From contig CM057005.1 in assembly GCA_029891345.1 (NCBI GenBank), positions 66,907,760-66,971,759 of the forward strand: DNA of 64,000 nt. The letters are read 5' to 3'. This DNA comes from Dryococelus australis. Its lineage: Eukaryota; Arthropoda; Insecta; Phasmatodea; Phasmatidae. Below the pieces are notes generated by a model. The model was not told where the DNA came from. It worked only from the letters and a program-made list of their open reading frames with translations, and ran no database searches. Positions within the stretch are counted from its first letter, which is position 1. Each line of letters starts with the position of its first letter. Position numbers and translations under genes: made by a program. Positions 21,953 to 32,724 of this stretch are shown piece after piece.

Positions 21953-22850
21953 AGGTGTTCTGTAGAATCGACAGAAGGTAACGTGATCAATTTACACCCT
22001 GTGTTACTAAGACGGAAATTACACCCTAATAAGGAGGTCCTATACATCCAGAGGGCAGGGCCGAATAGGTTAAAGATCACTTTTTGTTACGGGGCAGGCT
22101 GCGAACAGTTTTAACGTATCAGAACTCCCGACTACATTGAAACTTAAAACCTATATACCTAAGAGTTTACTATGCCGTTAAGGCATCATTTATGGAGTAC
22201 CATTAGACTATGCGATCAAAGACATTCAGGAAGGGATTGAATGCCCTAATTTCGAGGTGATAGAGATAATACGTATGACAAAGTTGATACGAGAGGGTGA
22301 CAACGTGGAGCGGGTTCCCATTAAGTTGTTGACGTTAACATTTGCGGGACAAGTCCTACCATCCGAAGCAATTATTTTTAAGGAAATATTCGAGATGTCT
22401 CCATAAGTGCAAACAGTTGTACAATGCTACAATTGCTACCGATTCGGTCACACCACTAAATTGTGTAGATCAAAAGACCCCAGATGCCCTTATTGTGCTC
22501 AAACACACGATAAAATGATGTGCCCAAATCAACAGACACCGCATTGTCCCAACTGTTCTGGACCACATGCCACAACGGATTGGGCAAAGTGCCCACAATG
22601 GGAGGTCGAACGAGAGACGAAGCGGGTAATTGCACACTATTCCTCTTCATACCAAAAGGCCAAAAAATTTGTTGCGGATCTCTACACCCAGCAACAATCT
22701 GAGCAATATATTATTGCCCAACCTCAGTTAGAACTAAGCAGGGGTAGAGAGAAATTGGACATCCGAACCCGATCCCATTACAGGACCATCCATATGCAAC
22801 AGCGGTGTTATCCCCCTCCCCTATATTGCCACGCCCTGGCCCAGTGAGAG
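21953..22850 (+). pseudogene. Retrotransposon ORF1 (nucleic-acid-binding, zinc knuckles)
   Basis: The N-terminal part reads E-V-L-Y-I-Q-R-A-G-P-N-R-L-K-I-T-F, then after a shift V-P-L-D-Y-A-I-K-D-I-Q-E-G-I, typical of the RRM-like region of ORF1 proteins. The frame 22407-22847 has three Cys/His knuckles: C-Y-N-C-x-R-F-G-H-x4-C, C-P-Y-C-x4-H-x4-C and C-P-N-C-S-G-P-H-x7-C. These bind element RNA. A TAA at 22404 separates the two parts, with other shifts upstream. The remainder to ~23150 is degraded. Confidence 0.8.
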
Positions 22851-23319
22851 CGGATTGTTATACGGTTTGCTACAAGGCTTTACCCCCCCCCCTCCCCCAA
22901 TAACCTCCATCACTCCAGTTCAACCTAAAATTTTATGCAACCTACAAACTGGACATGGTATCCCCCCCCCCCCAAAAGCGACCCCTAACGTCAGGCACGA
23001 CGACTAATGAACCACATTCTGTACCAGAGCACACATTCTGTACCAGAGCAACAAACACCCACTCAGTATGATCGTGGAAAATTGGAAGCCTTAGTTGACA
23101 CAATCGCAAAGATGATTGAAGTCGCGAAAAAGGATGACACATATATTTGATCGTGATAGCCTAGTAGCTTGCTTTGTACAAGTGTTAACTTAGGGGAGTA
23201 TTACTTTTCGATGGTTAATTAATATTTATTCTTATGTCTTTCCCCCCTTTTGAAATACTACAATCGATTGCTAGATCCCTCCTACAAAATAGATTTCTCC
23301 TCCAATGACACTTAGACGA

Positions 23320-23612
23320 ACATGTCGTTGATGGGATGTTGATTTGTGAGACGCGTTTGTGGTCGCCATTACCAATTTCCCATTACAGAGCATATTCTTG
23401 CTTCCGAACTGGCAGGGCACGGCAATATACGTACAGGAAAAATATTGTGCGGAGGAAAGAGAGGTGCACTATCCGAATGGATTTGACAACGCGGAAGCTG
23501 TGACAGTAGTCCTGGCGCTTAATGGTATTAGTTTTACTATGGTCTCTTTATAATTTCCCCCAGATTTTCGATGTACTGCAGGACACTGGCATATATATAT
23601 ATATATATATTA

Positions 23613-23684
<72 letters not shown>

Positions 23685-24180
23685 GTTTCAACATCCCGTG
23701 ATAGCTGGGAGTGACCTGAATATACACCATATCGCATGGGGAATTTGTATAATGATGCGGCGGGTAAAGTCTTCATGGATTTCATGTTAGATTCTCCTTT
23801 CATGATTTTAAATAGTAAGAATTTTACGTGGAGGGGACCAAGTAATACTCGACCATCAGCAATAGATCTCACTACGGTGTCAGAAGGGCTCTTTGGTATA
23901 ATGGATTGGAGAGTGTATGAGGATAATTGGGGGAGCGATCACTTTCCAGTCATTACATCCAGTCGGTTAGGGCAGGCGGTCCATCGGCCCTTATATTATG
24001 ATTATCTCAAATTGCATACAAAATCGGCGGATTGGCGGATTTTTGTCTCATTCGTTAATGAACATATCCATGAGCTTCCTAAGGTGACAGAGAATACTGT
24101 ACTGATAGCATATGAGGCCTTTTATAATTTTCTACTCTCGGCGACGAGGGCGTCTATGCCAGTTACACATTCCACTTGAA
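23320..24180 (+). pseudogene. ORF2 endonuclease domain (APE type)
   Basis: Catalytic landmarks survive: C-E-T-R-L near 23345-23360 (metal-binding Glu), D-L-N-I-H-H near 23713-23730, a D-L block after 23850, and G-S-D-H-F-P-V near 23931-23951 (the terminal His motif). The domain nicks target DNA for priming. A long (TA)n tract (23591-23681) splits it between the first two motifs, and stops flank the tract. Confidence 0.8.
23591..23681. repeat. (TA)n microsatellite inside the endonuclease domain
   Basis: About 45 TA units with two small interruptions, lying within otherwise coding-derived sequence. Confidence 0.95.
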
Positions 24181-25980
24181 CAGAGCGACGTTGCAGGGCC
24201 TCATGGTGGACTGCGGAATGTGAGGAAGTTAACCGACATAGATTAACTGCAATACGTAGCTACAAAGCGCAATCTACCTTGGAAGTTTTTTTGATACTGA
24301 AACGGACGCAGGCGTATGCACGTAGAGTTTGGTCCGCAAGTAAGAAATCGGCTTAGGCGAACTTTTGCCAGTCACTTTCGCATACAACACATTCACGGCA
24401 GTTATGGAATGCCTTCAGTAATTTAAAAAATAGTCGCATAAAACGACGAACTCCCAACTTGCCTGAGGATCTGGTCAAGAAATGGATTGCTTACATTGCC
24501 CCTGATTTTGTCCCTCCCATTTCCTCTTTTGTTCTTCCATCCTTTCGACCGCGACAGGTCAATCATTCGACCCATATATGGGAGAGAGACTTTACGGATC
24601 CGGAATTGCAATATTGTCAGTCAAAAACACGGGATTCTGCTCCAGGCAATGATGCTATACCGTATGTCCTATTACGATGACTCTCTCCAGCGGCACGACT
24701 TTGGCTACTTGAACTGTATAATGTAATCTACCGTAGTGGTATAATACCGCGTGTCTGGACAGAATGGCTCATCGTTCCAGTACTCAAACCCGGCAAATCA
24801 CCTAGTCTGGAATCATCTTATCGGCCGATTGCTCTACGTTCTTGCTTGGCAACGAATTTTGAAAAATTAATTAAGTGTAAACTCTCATGGTGGCTTGAAC
24901 GATATAAACTTATACGCCCGAAAAAATTTGGATTTAGACAAGGGGTCAGCTCGATAGATGCTTTAGCGATGCTGACATCACGCATACACATGGCACTCCA
25001 GAATCGTCGTATCTTAGAGGCCTTTTTTTTTTATCATGTTGATTTAAATTTATTGTTTCAGAAACTTTTCCTCATAGGTATTCCTATGTCGGTGGTAACT
25101 TGTCTTTATGGTTTATTTGCAGTCCGTGCCTATATCCCATGCGTCCATAATGGTCCATTGTATACTCGTTTGATTTATTCTGGACTTGTACAAGGTAGTA
25201 CTCTCAGTCCAGTAATAGTCCTACTTTGTGTACAGGATATTGTATTTCATCTGGGTCAGACGGTACGGCCTGTCGTGTACGCTGATGATATAGTTCTTTG
25301 GATGGAATGTGCTACTTTTCAGAAGGCAAACTTACACACGCTCTCACACAGCTTGAAAATTGGCTGGATACCCATAGTTTGAATCTCTCACTGTCTAAAA
25401 GCTGTACAATTTATTTCACGCATAAAAATTTCCCATAATGCCTGCCGCTGTCAAGTTATTTGGGCACTCCATTGCGTTGGAGTAGCAAAGTTAAATACCT
25501 AGGCATGGTCCTGAAACAAAACGGAAAGTGGGATGCTCATATTCTTTATACGGAGGAAAAATGTCGTAGTCGTATTTCTATTTTAAAATCATTAGCTCAT
25601 GTTAAGTGGGGAACGGGCCCCGTTATCCTACGCAATTTTTACGTTACAAAAATCCGAACAATGTTACATTATGGATGCCAAGTGATTCAGTATCTATCAC
25701 AAAAACTCGTGAACAAGCTGGAATGTATACAAAATGTGTGTTTGCATGCAATCTTGGGGGCCTGCCCATCTACGCCGATTATGGTGATGTATTCTGAAGC
25801 ACGGCTACTTCCCCTCGCCCTTCATTGTCGTATATTGATCTACCGCTACTGGTTGCGTACCCGTCACCACCGTTTGACTAATTTATCTAGGGCTGTTGAT
25901 ACACTTGCATTAGCAGTACCCCTACCTTTACGAGAGAACACATTTCCAAATCCACACTGCTCTACCCGTATAGTGTAGTC
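24181..25980 (+). pseudogene. ORF2 reverse transcriptase domain
   Basis: Blocks in order: S-S-Y-R-P-I-A-L (about 24815), R-P-K-K-F-G-F-R-Q-G (about 24925), S-G-L-V-Q-G-S-T-L-S-P-V (25180-25215), Y-A-D-D at 25278-25289, and after a frameshift the thumb block V-K-Y-L-G-M-V-L (25490-25515). The frame 24846-25382 is open for 178 codons and 25460-25978 for 172. The expected F-D box is altered around 25030, where a T-run has expanded. RT would prime on nicked target DNA. Confidence 0.85.
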
Positions 25981-26030
25981 TTCCGTATGAGACAATGTTT
26001 TGTTATCTGTGACCACTATTTTCTCCCCCC

Positions 26031-26948
26031 ATGGATAATAAGACTCATTTGACTAAATTTCCCTTTCTTACAAGTTTAGAGACACATGTGGATTATGTTC
26101 GAATGTACATTGATGCCTCTAAATCTTCTAAGGGGGTAGGTGCAGCGGTGTATGTCCCACAATATGCCAGTAGTATTTTATTTCGGTTACTTCTGTCCAC
26201 AACTATTTATCATGCAGAAGCATATGCTGTGTATAAGGTGCTGCGTTATGTTCAGGAACGCAACATACAACGTGTACTAATAATAACAGACTCTAACAAT
26301 GTACTAGTGTCGCTGGCATCCTATCACTGGACTCGGGATTCGGTGATATGGGCTATCCGTGACTTGTTTCTCCAGTTGGTTCAACTCGCGGTGCAAATTC
26401 AATTCGCTTGGGTTATATCTCATGTGGGCATTGTGGGAAATGAATATGTGGATCGGTTAGCCAAATTGGCGGTCGAGTCGGGGGTCCCAGTGCCGATGGT
26501 TTCTTATTCTCCCTTATCTGCGCTAACCTCACGATTAATAAAGGAGTATTGGAACCTACTCTGGCATCGGTATTTGGAGACGAAGGGCGTATTGTATTCC
26601 TCTCTCCATCCCGAGGATATGTTTCGTGACCCTGGTGGGTGCACAGTCTCCCGACGGGAGACTGTGATTTCTCTACGACTACATAGTGGACATAATGCCT
26701 CTCCGGCGCATTTGCACAGATTAAATATCGTTCCCAGTCCGATTTGCGTATGTGGGTCTCCAGTAGGCGACATAGCGCATTATGTGTTAGAATGCCCTAC
26801 AGGGGGCTCTCGGGAAGAATTATATTCTGCTTTACGTACTTTGGGAGTACCTTTTCCTTTGTCCTATCCTTCAGTATTATATCATAATCCTCTACTAATT
26901 AGTCAACTACTTTCTCATTTTCTCCTACACCATCGCATTGACGTCTAG
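26031..26948 (+). pseudogene. ORF2 RNase H domain and C-terminal zinc motif
   Basis: A single 305-codon open frame. RNase H motifs: Y-I-D-A-S-K-S-S-K-G-V-G (first Asp), H-A-E-A-Y-A-V-Y (Glu), I-I-T-D-S-N-N (second Asp) and H-V-G-I-V-G-N-E-Y-V-D (His/Asp end). Near 26746-26800 comes C-x-C-G-x5-D-I-A-H-Y-V-L-E-C, the C-terminal Cys/His motif of such retrotransposons. This part looks intact, but it is cut off from the RT by stops near 25978. Confidence 0.85.
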
Positions 26949-27244
26949 ATGTCGGGGGGGGGGCGGTTTTCCCCCGGGTTCCGTGGTGGCCAGACCTACC
27001 TGTCCTTGTTCCTATGATTCAGGGCCTTTGCTACCTGGTCGATCGGCCTCTACTAATAGTTCCCTATTCCTTCTATGTAGTTTGATAGTCTTTCGTGGAC
27101 GTGAAAGATCGGGTTACTGGCCGGGGGTCTGAAGGCTGTAAGCCACATCGCTCCAAAAAAAAAATGTCGACGGGGCGGTCAAATTGGCCGACCAGTTGGT
27201 AACTTTCCGATGCCAGGTAGCGTACGTGAGACACAATTGGGCCT

Positions 27245-28016
27245 CAATGTTTACATGTCATTAATATTCTGTAACGATATTTAACTACCCCAACAAATAT
27301 CAAACTCTTGACAAAAGAATATAAATGTAGGGCCTATCGATGTATTTACACAAGTGTTGTCGAACATGTCCGTTTTGAGGTTTACTATCACAGCATATCT
27401 CGATCGTGTGTGTAAACAGGACCTATCGTAGCAGTGGCTGTCACACACTTTCATGATAGCTACCATCGTGATAGCTACTAAAGGCTGTTCACGGAAAATG
27501 AGCACTTTTGAAAGCTCTGCTTAAGATCTACTTGTATTCACGTTGTGTATTCATCCGCCTTATGTGAAATTGACATTGCCATGGGCCTCAACGCTTTCTT
27601 CATGCGTCGGTTAAGTAAAATTGTTAAATTATTAGACAAGCGAGTATTTAAAAAAAAAACTGCTAATTTTTACACTTCGATGCATGAAAAAAAAAAACGA
27701 GAAAGGAAATAAATAATTTAATTTATCGCAAATGGTTAAACACTTTTTATTCTATGTTAACTCATAGAAGTATTTTCTATCTATCATAACGAATTTCACT
27801 AGGTACATGTCACTCAGTACGCCCGTTAAAATATATGCAGGCAGGAGCAGTAACTTTTTTCTAAGGTTGATTTTAAAAGTGCTCACTTTATCGTGAACAA
27901 CCTTTATCACTGTGTAGATGCGCCCTAACGTAGCTTACTGCCACACACATTCGTGATAGCTACTATCGTGATAACTGCTATCGTGATAGCTACTATCATT
28001 GTGTAAATGCGCCTGT
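27245..28016. mobile_element. MITE family M2, copy B (5'-truncated), interrupted by M1
   Basis: Matches the right half of M2 copy A (TGTTTACATGTCATTAAT, CCCCAACAAATA, CTATCRTGATAG blocks). The first M2 terminus is missing. After the nested M1, the M2 end TCACTGTGTAGATGCGCCC occurs at ~27907-27925, and a second terminus-like segment runs on to 28016. Confidence 0.75.
27481..27904. mobile_element. MITE family M1, long form, nested in M2 copy B
   Basis: Ends AAGGCTGTTCACGGAAAATG and (inverse) AAGGTTGTTCACGATAAAGT, flanked by TA at 27479-27480 and 27905-27906. The interrupted M2 sequence rejoins exactly as in M2 copy A (CTAC-TA-TCAC). Confidence 0.9.
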
Positions 28017-28256
28017 AAACGTATAAACGTCACAGTTCTGTTGCCGCCGTCGGTGACGGTTCGAATTTTTGGGCCTCAACGTCGAATGTGCAAACGTCAT
28101 TTTGTGTGCGCGTGCCATTTGAACGTTTGACGGTTTACTGGACTTTTCGATTTTAGGCTATTTCGTATTTTGAAGATTTTGTTGTCGTGTTTGTTAGCAC
28201 TTACCGTTGTTTTTCGGAGTTTATTGTATTTCTGGGTGTACAGGTTTCGTTCCTAA

Positions 28257-29469
28257 AGCCCCTGCTACACGGTCAAATTTTTCCGTCAGACTGCTTCCAA
28301 TAAGTTTGGTCAAATAAAGCTGGACAGTTATGACGTCATCGAAACGTCATAAACGCCGCCATTTTTGTCTGAGAAAGTTGGATGGCTTCAGTTTTCATCA
28401 AACATTTGAAAATTGAACGGGTTCTAAAATTTTAAAATTTATTGGATGTTTGACGGTCTCAGCCAATCAGAATCGTGCACGACAAAAATGGACGTCAAGA
28501 AACTTAAAATAACGAACAATTGCTGGAAATGAAGTAAGTTATGAAGATAATTAATTTATGTAGAAGCTGTCTGGGAACGACTGTTTCAAGTGAATATTGC
28601 ACATAATATTACGAACTCAGAGGCATTACATTTAATTGTGCAGGAAACACATCTTGTAAATAAAATTTTAATTTGGTGAATAAACGAAAATAAATTACAA
28701 TATAACTTACATTTCTTCCTGTAATGTACCGCATGAAAAACAAAAGCAATATCTCACTATGAAAATAATTTGTAAATAATATTTCAAATTAGATTCTCTC
28801 AATAAAAAAATTTGACAGTGTGACATTTTCAAACACATTCCAGATTATTTGATAAAATTTGTTGGAAGGAAAATCTTGATGGCCGTATTTTGTCTTCAAA
28901 TGTTATTGTCAAATATTGTTGAAGGCAAAAATTTGAGTGTGATGCCGGAATCACATAGCCCCGACAAACACAGCACGACAAAAACCGCAACCATAACCAT
29001 TTTCAATGTGACTGCTCGGATTTACAGCTAGACAGTTTACTGACGCGACACGAGTAGCATTTGTCGCGTCCATTTATAAGGCGCTGATTAACTACGGTAG
29101 TTTCAAAGGCGGTGGGCAGACGGGAAATTTGGAATACATGATGGTGACAAAGTTTTATAGCTAATGCATACAAAGGTAAAATTATTATTTATAAGAGTTA
29201 AATACAATAATTTTCATCATCCGTTTTCTTTCAAGTTACGTATTTCCCATTGTAGGGAAAGCTTATACAATTTCATTTTGCAAAGTAGTATACACTGTGC
29301 GTCGTGCCGCACGACACGGCGAAGAATAGAAATAATTTATACTCCAAATTTGCTGGTCGGGCGTAAGAATTGTCGGGTGTGCGTCAGACCTATCTTGTAT
29401 TTCATTGGTTGTTTAGTAAGTGTCGTGTCGTGCTGGTCGGGGCTATGTGATTCCGACATGACAGGTGCT
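28257..29469. mobile_element. MITE family M3, copy A, interrupted by M4
   Basis: Left end AGCCCCTGCTACACGGTCAA; right end (inverse) AGCACCTGTCATCACACTCA after removing M4. The whole interior is an inverted copy of 45405-46094 (GACGTCAT, CCAATCAGAATCGTGCACGA, CCAACAAATTTTA/inverse blocks). No clear target duplication. Confidence 0.75.
28945..29457. mobile_element. MITE M4 nested in M3 copy A
   Basis: Ends CGGAATCACATAGCCCCGAC and the inverse GTCGGGGCTATGTGATTCCG, extended by CAGCACGACA/TGTCGTGCTG. The ATG on both sides may be a target duplication. No coding capacity. Confidence 0.8.
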
Positions 29470-29472
29470 TTA

Positions 29473-30403
29473 GGGCGCCTTTACACGGTGATAATAGATA
29501 TCACGTGCATGACAATCACTGCCACAATAGTTCATGTTTACACACACGGTCGAGACATTCTGTGAGTTAACCTCATAAGGGACATGTCCGACAACACTTG
29601 TGTAAAGGCTGTACACGATAAAGTGAGCACTTTTGAAATCAACCTTAGAAAAAAGTCACTGCCTCTGCCGACATATATTTTGACGGGCGAAATGAGTGGC
29701 ATGCGTCCAGTAAAGTTGGTAACGATGGAGGTTAAAGTAGTTCCATATATTAACGTCGAACAGAATGTGTTAGGTAGGCCCTGACCATTTGTGATAACTT
29801 TAAATTATTTCTCTCGCTTTCTGTATTTAATGCGTCGAAGTGTAAAAATGAGCAGATTTGTACAATATTTGACTTTTCTAATTATTTCACCATTTCACTT
29901 GACCGATGCACGAATAAAGTGATGAGGCACATGGTAATGTTAATTTTACATATGGCGGAGGAATACACAACGTGTATACACGTAGATCTTAAGCAAGGCT
30001 ATCAAAAGTGCTCATTTTACCGTGAACAGCCTATAAATACATTGCTAGACCCTACATTCTTATCCTTTTGTCAAGAGTTTATTTGTTGGGGTAGTTAAAT
30101 ATCGTGACAGGATATTAATGACATGTAAACATATTATTGTTCCCGTGGTTTATTATATGACAGTAAATATGCTGTCAATACTGTCGTATCATACCTATAT
30201 GATAATATAGGCCTACGCCCTGTCATACCGCCACATAGTGTAATAACAGCGTCAGATATTAACAGAATAAAATTAATTTTTCCCGCGCTGCAATCGCGAC
30301 GATGCGATAGTAAACATCGTGCAGTTTACACGGCGATAGTACGGTGAAGGTAGCTATCGCGATAGCTGCTGTCGCGCATTGCTATCGCCGTGTAAACGCG
30401 CCC
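29473..30403. mobile_element. MITE family M2, copy C, interrupted by M1
   Basis: Inverted relative to copy A; ends GGGCGCCTTTACACGGTGAT and (inverse) GGGCGCGTTTACACGGCGAT. Preceded by TTA and followed by TTG, so the duplication is eroded or absent. Abuts the end of M3 copy A. Confidence 0.85.
29605..30033. mobile_element. MITE family M1, long form, nested in M2 copy C
   Basis: Ends AAGGCTGTACACGATAAAGT and (inverse) TAGGCTGTTCACGGTAAAAT with TA on both sides. M2 copy A shows the uninterrupted site CTTGTG-TA-AATACATTG on its other strand. Confidence 0.95.
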
Positions 30404-30661
30404 TTGGATTCGCTCGGCGTCGACGCGTGACGCATCTACACGTGCAGGTGGGATCACAGCTGTTGTGATCACGTGATCTGACGTCGTGGGCGATTGTTCC
30501 TCGTCAGTTGCTCGCAGTGCAGTGCGTGGAGTGGGCGGACGCCCGCCCGTTGTTTCCCGCCTTCGTTAGCCGGGTAGAAGTCAACGGCAGACTGCTCGCA
30601 AACGCGCCATTCGACTAGCCACACCACCGCACAGCCCTCGCAAACCAAGCAGAGGCCAAAG
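30404..30661 (+). promoter_or_regulatory. Candidate CpG-rich promoter and non-coding first exon
   Basis: A short CpG-rich, non-repetitive stretch in otherwise AT-rich DNA. It has an arthropod initiator TCAGT at 30504-30508 and a GGACG downstream element about 32 bases on. A strong splice donor CCAAAG/GTGAGA at 30661/30662 follows. No long ORF, so it would be a 5' untranslated exon. The plus strand is antisense to the host zinc-finger gene, within its large a-b intron. No downstream exon was identified. Confidence 0.35.
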
Positions 30662-30754
30662 GTGAGACTATTATTTTACTACTGCAACTGTGAAAATGTT
30701 GCGTGATGCTGGCTTGCGCTAATATACGCGTTCTGGTTCAAGCTACTTTTTGCC

Positions 30755-30985
30755 AGAAAAGGTAATAAAACAATTACCTATGCCCCCTTTTTTTATTTTT
30801 ACTTTTATCATATAAGTGTATTCTTGGCGGGAAAAAAAACCTTAAAAAAACTAGTTAAATATGATGGCTTTCACCGCGTACAATGAAGTCCCACTGTTGT
30901 AGATCTGATTACCACAGTACAGCGTCACAACGGAAATACTGCACGCCATGCGCGTAAGAGCGATGAAGCGCTGAGTGCGTGACAT
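30755..30985. repeat. Long-TIR family LT, fragment 1
   Basis: Shares ACTTTTATCATATAAGTGTA, GGCTTTCACCGCGTA, CCCACTGTTGTAGATCT and GCACGCCATGCGCGTA-type blocks with 32880-33065 and 38940-39190. Confidence 0.7.
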
Positions 30986-31607
30986 TGAGCGCAAATACAC
31001 TGAACTGCACTGCCTACCAAACGGGCAGCCGCGAACTTCAAATGGGGAATCAATGTTAAACGGAATTCCTTCTCATAGCGTCAATTTTAAAGATAAATAT
31101 TTCAAACAAAAATCATTTTGGCGTGAATTTTTCAACGGATAGCAATATTGCTATATTTAATGATTTTAAAAAATATTATTTATTTACCTTTGTTTTGTTT
31201 TTTTTTTTACATTAACTTCAATATAAAATTTAGGAAAAAAATTTTTAAACAAAACAATCTGCAAGATGTCTTAACGTAGCAACATTCCTTAAAAAAATTT
31301 CACGTATAGTACTGTTTGTTTGAAATGGTTATCTTTCGCCGTACCTTACATTTTAGAATATTTTTTAACAAGGGCTGTCAGGGTACAGAGCGTTTCTTAG
31401 CAGATATTTTAAAGTCCATAATATTTTGCCCATATTTTATAACTTTTGTTTTAAATTACCTATATAAGCTGTATAACATACACGTCCCTTTTTCGTTTTG
31501 TTTTTACAGTTTTTAAAGCTGAATTCACAACTTCCGCGGGACGTACGTACACTAGGGCCTAAGTACGTTCGGTTGTAAACTTTGCGAAAGTAAACTGTAC
31601 ACTGGTA
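30986..31607. other. AT-rich sequence, nothing recognised
   Basis: Homopolymer-rich intronic sequence with only short chance ORFs. Confidence 0.5.
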
Positions 31608-32027
31608 TAGACTGTTCACCGTTAAATGAGCACTTTTGAAAGCCCTGCTTAAGATCTACTTGTATGCACGTTATGTATTCTTCCGCCTTATGTAAAATTA
31701 ACATTGCCATGGGCCACATGACTATTCATACGTCGGTCAAGTGAAAATGTGAAAATATTATAAAAATAAATATTTTACAAATACGCTCATTTTATACTTC
31801 GATGCATTAGAAAAAATAACAAAAAGCTAAAGAAATAATTTTCATTCATCACAAATGGTCACCTAACACTTTTTATTTAACGTTAAGTTACAGAACTATT
31901 TCTCATCCATAGTTACCAACTTTACACGGCGCATGTCACTCGGGGTTCCTGTTAAAATATATGCAGGTAGGAGCAGTGACTTTTTTCTAAGGTTTCCAAA
32001 ACTGCTCAATATATCGTGAACAGCCTT
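31608..32027. mobile_element. MITE family M1, long form (420 bp)
   Basis: Ends TAGACTGTTCACCGTTAAAT and (inverse) AAGGCTGTTCACGATATATT with flanking TA; interior in the same orientation as 11318 and 27481. Confidence 0.9.
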
Positions 32028-32724
32028 TAGCGGAAGTTGCCAATGACATTTTCGCGATTTTTTTGTTTTGTCAGTGGGATCTGCGAGACGATTTCACAAT
32101 ATTGAAATCTCCCGCATAGATCGTTTAAGACGTTTTCACCTCTTAGTAAAAACCCTTCGATGCTGCCACAGAAAACAGAATTCCAAATACGTCAAATTAA
32201 CAATTGAACAAAAAAATTAACATGTAACGAAGCCAAATCAAATTATTTATAAAAAGCGGCAACTCTTTAAATGTACTGGAATGTTACTGGCTTTCGAAAT
32301 GAACAACGCTGATTGGATGGAACAGTTTCAGTATACCATTATATTTGTTATTAAATAATCTTTATTTTGATACCAATTTCGATTGGTTATCAGCTCGGTG
32401 TAGTTACCTATATTGATTTACCTGTTCATACCTGCTTGCCAGGTAGCTATGACCGGAAATAAGTAAGCAAGCCTACCTTGGCATATTCTCCATATAGAAA
32501 ATTAACATTTGGGACTAAATTTGGTTGGTTATCAATAGAGAGAAGGTGATGAAAAAAAAGTAATTAAAATTAATTTAATTAAAAATAGTCATGACACCTT
32601 TGCAATAGGCAAGCTATCATAGGTGTGTTCATTAATTAATAAAATTTAAAAAAAATGTCTTATCTGGTTATCAGATGGGTGTAAGTCGATCTCTCACCGG
32701 CTCTTAGACTATTAAGGGGATTAT
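32028..32724. other. AT-rich sequence, nothing recognised
   Basis: No gene or repeat partner seen. Confidence 0.45.

Larger units (their letters stand above)
21953..27163 (+). mobile_element. Nearly complete but decayed non-LTR retrotransposon
   Basis: In order: ORF1 with zinc knuckles, ORF2 with apurinic-type endonuclease, RT (Y-A-D-D), RNase H and a C-terminal Cys/His motif, then a short 3' end closing in ~10 A at 27155-27164. An RNase H domain after the RT places it in the I/LOA/R1-like part of the tree rather than typical Jockey. Stops and frameshifts occur throughout, but long open stretches (up to 305 codons) mean moderate age. Confidence 0.85.

Noticed and set aside
21787-22080. Minus-strand ORF over the GT/GA tract
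   Set aside because: Produced by the simple repeat (Thr-His and Ser-Leu runs).
23537-23872. Minus-strand ORFs with long Tyr-Ile runs
   Set aside because: Translation of the (TA)n microsatellite.
26504-26773. Minus-strand ORF opposite the RNase H frame
   Set aside because: Shadow of the 305-codon plus-strand frame.
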